DNA of 64,000 bases from the NCBI GenBank assembly GCA_021734025.1, contig JAIPJS010000004.1:186001-250000 (forward strand), read 5' to 3'. This DNA comes from Candidatus Neomarinimicrobiota bacterium (GTDB taxonomy: Bacteria; Fidelibacterota; JAANXI01). The translations under genes and the position numbers were made by a program. Shown one piece after another: positions 62,743 through 64,000 of this stretch (positions are counted from its first letter, which is position 1; each line of letters opens with the position of its first letter). The notes under the pieces were generated by a model. That model made no database searches. It saw only the letters and a program-made list of their open reading frames with translations, and was not told the DNA's origin.

Positions 62743-62915
62743 AGATCTTTTCCCTGTCTTATGTTTGCCCGGAAACTAAGGAACTCTCGGGATTCCGGCA
62801 ACGGAAACCCAGCAGGCTGAACGGGTCTGAACCCCGCAATTTTTCGGATGAATCGATCCGCCTGAATTGATGGAGCTACAAATTTCAATTTCTAACTGCT
62901 GAAAGTGATTACACA

Positions 62916-63368
62916 ATGAACAATTCCATAGAAGAACTCTTTTGGACGATCGACGAAAAAATCGCAGGCTGGATGGCAAAATACGGACTCCTGTTACTGC
63001 GGTATTCCATCGCCATCGTGTTTATCTGGTTTGGTATTCTGAAGCCGCTGGGAATGAGTCCCGCCGCCGATCTGGTGGCTCGAACCGTCGTCTTGTTTTC
63101 CCCGGATTGGTTTGTGCCGTTCCTCGGATGGTGGGAGGTATTGATAGGTTTGACTTTACTTTATCGTCCAACTATTCGCGTTTCCATTTTTCTCCTTTTC
63201 TTGCAGATGCCGGGTACGATGCTGCCACTGTTTTTCCTGCCGGAGGTTTGCTTTACCCAGATCCCGTTCGGGTTAACATTGGAGGGACAGTATATCATCA
63301 AGAATCTAGTGTTGATCAGCGCTGCATTGGTTATCGGGGGGACAGTACGGGAAGATACAGAAATCTGA
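62916..63368 (+). CDS. DoxX-like four-helix membrane protein
   Basis: 150 residues. Four hydrophobic segments, of which the first is LLLLRYSIAIVFIWFGILKP, followed by FLGWWEVLIGLTLLYRPTIR and VSIFLLFLQMPGTMLPLFFL. DoxX/YkgB-type proteins share the G.LKP start and the WEV..G motif. Function unknown. The upstream 170 bp contain no clear riboswitch or regulator site; no SD is obvious (GAAAGTGATTACACA). Confidence 0.65.
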   Translation: MNNSIEELFWTIDEKIAGWMAKYGLLLLRYSIAIVFIWFGILKPLGMSPAADLVARTVVLFSPDWFVPFLGWWEVLIGLTLLYRPTIRVSIFLLFLQMPGTMLPLFFLPEVCFTQIPFGLTLEGQYIIKNLVLISAALVIGGTVREDTEI

Positions 63369-63800
63369 TAATTATTTTTGGTTTACGGAGGAGCCAACAG
63401 ATTTCTTTCCAGAAGTGAGAATACGGAAGTTCCCGGCATCAACCCATCTTTGGAGTAATGGGTGTTTTTCTTTGAAATAATTCGATATTCCATCACAAAT
63501 TATCCGTACTTATTCACACATTCGTTGAAATGCTGAATGGGTATTGTTTTTGCATTTCCCAATACCGGTCGGGTAAAAGAAATAACCCCGACTGTAAGCA
63601 GGGAGAGAATGAATTTCGTATCGCGGGTACAGATTTTTGTTGCATACCTATCCGAATTTTCACAACCTTTTCACAACATTCCCATGGATACACCAATTTC
63701 AATATCTCTGAATAACCCCCAGGTTCTGCATGGAATGTAGATTCTGTCCATACCTGTTGAAAATACAGCCAACCCCCTAATAGCAAGGAGGATCCCCCCA
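63369..63800. other. Leader region of gdhA, no gene
   Basis: About 430 bp without a supported gene. An AAGGAGG (63785-63791) lies 9-10 bases before the gdhA ATG. Short frames on both strands lack ribosome-binding sites. No long hairpin or repeat module of either family was seen. Confidence 0.5.
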
Positions 63801-64000
63801 ATGTATTCATCAGTTGACGACTTTATGGAGACCGTGATTGCAAAGAATCCCGGCGAAAAGGAGTTTCACCAGGCGGTCAGAGAAGTTGTGGAATCACTCT
63901 GGGCATTTTTACAGGAGCATCCCCGGTATATGCACTCCAAAATTCTTGAGCGGATCGTTGAGCCGGAACGCGTGATCATGTTTCGCGTCCCGTGGACCAA
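63801..64000 (+). CDS. gdhA: Glutamate dehydrogenase, N-terminal part only
   Basis: The gene runs off the window end after 66 codons. The protein start MYSSVDDFMETVIAKNPGEK, then FHQAVREVVESLWAFLQEHP, and YMHSKILERIVEPERVIMFR is typical of hexameric NADP-type GdhA, where PERVI.FRVPW begins the catalytic region. It interconverts 2-oxoglutarate, ammonia and glutamate. A strong AAGGAGG precedes the ATG. Confidence 0.9.
   Translation, partial: MYSSVDDFMETVIAKNPGEKEFHQAVREVVESLWAFLQEHPRYMHSKILERIVEPERVIMFRVPWT

Noticed and set aside
62743-62915. Possible riboswitch in front of the DoxX-like gene
   Set aside because: GC-rich half-palindromes are visible, but I could not match any known aptamer core or build a convincing terminator switch.

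Overview
The window (about 50 % GC, dense genes on both strands) looks like a chromosome segment of an aerobic heterotrophic member of the FCB (Fibrobacteres-Chlorobi-Bacteroidetes) superphylum. The evidence is a PorT-like beta-barrel protein, lipoproteins with C-D/C-E after the lipobox, DUF6132 and menaquinone methylation. A tmRNA encodes the tag ADNNGYAMAA, which resembles the Chlorobium-type tag from memory. Calditrichota, Ignavibacteria, Balneolota and Marinimicrobia are all possible; I cannot choose between them. No rRNA, tRNA, CRISPR array, prophage or transposase was seen.

Layout. 0.2-1.6 kb: ArsR-led operon with DUF6132, DUF302, a 29-aa membrane peptide and an FmdB zinc ribbon. 1.8-16.5 kb: housekeeping and central metabolism: hydrolase, PAP2 phosphatase, STAS protein, EtfBA, cupin, small membrane proteins, a DDAH-like enzyme overlapping prmA, a long acyl-CoA dehydrogenase that EtfBA could serve, a rhodanese/aminotransferase/methyltransferase/rhodanese run, a glycosyltransferase and a nucleosidase. 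17-31.9 kb: pyruvate phosphate dikinase, secreted lipase, a single-ORF antitoxin-toxin fusion, a TatT-type TRAP transporter whose genes are separated by a 1.1-kb repeat island, a DjlA-like co-chaperone, a biotin-dependent carboxylase pair, an outer-membrane barrel and a repeat lipoprotein.

32-43.4 kb is the accessory part: a 57-aa gene with its own promoter and terminator, an SDR gene with an internal stop, an FAD monooxygenase, a diheme cytochrome c, several small membrane proteins including one paralogous pair, a broken tandem-domain lipoprotein, an O-methyltransferase, an alpha/beta hydrolase, a SnoaL-like fragment and a TetR regulator with a clear candidate operator. Decay is concentrated here.

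44-64 kb: tmRNA, M24 peptidase, TPR protein, aldo/keto reductase, hydroxyisobutyrate dehydrogenase-like enzyme, a divergent Nramp protein, MenG, an amidohydrolase, a TrpF-like/AroB/AroQ-like cluster in which only AroB keeps a normal active site, a DMT transporter, a CsoR-controlled copper operon (csoR-copA-copZ), a CDF exporter, a DoxX-like protein and the start of gdhA.

The most unusual aspect is the intergenic DNA. Two families of composite repeats fill most gaps. One is built of arrays with 6-8 bp periods, notably an octamer array of GTGTTANN units whose internal order is conserved between copies. The other is a mosaic of palindromes and twin hairpins. Neither has an associated transposase in this window.
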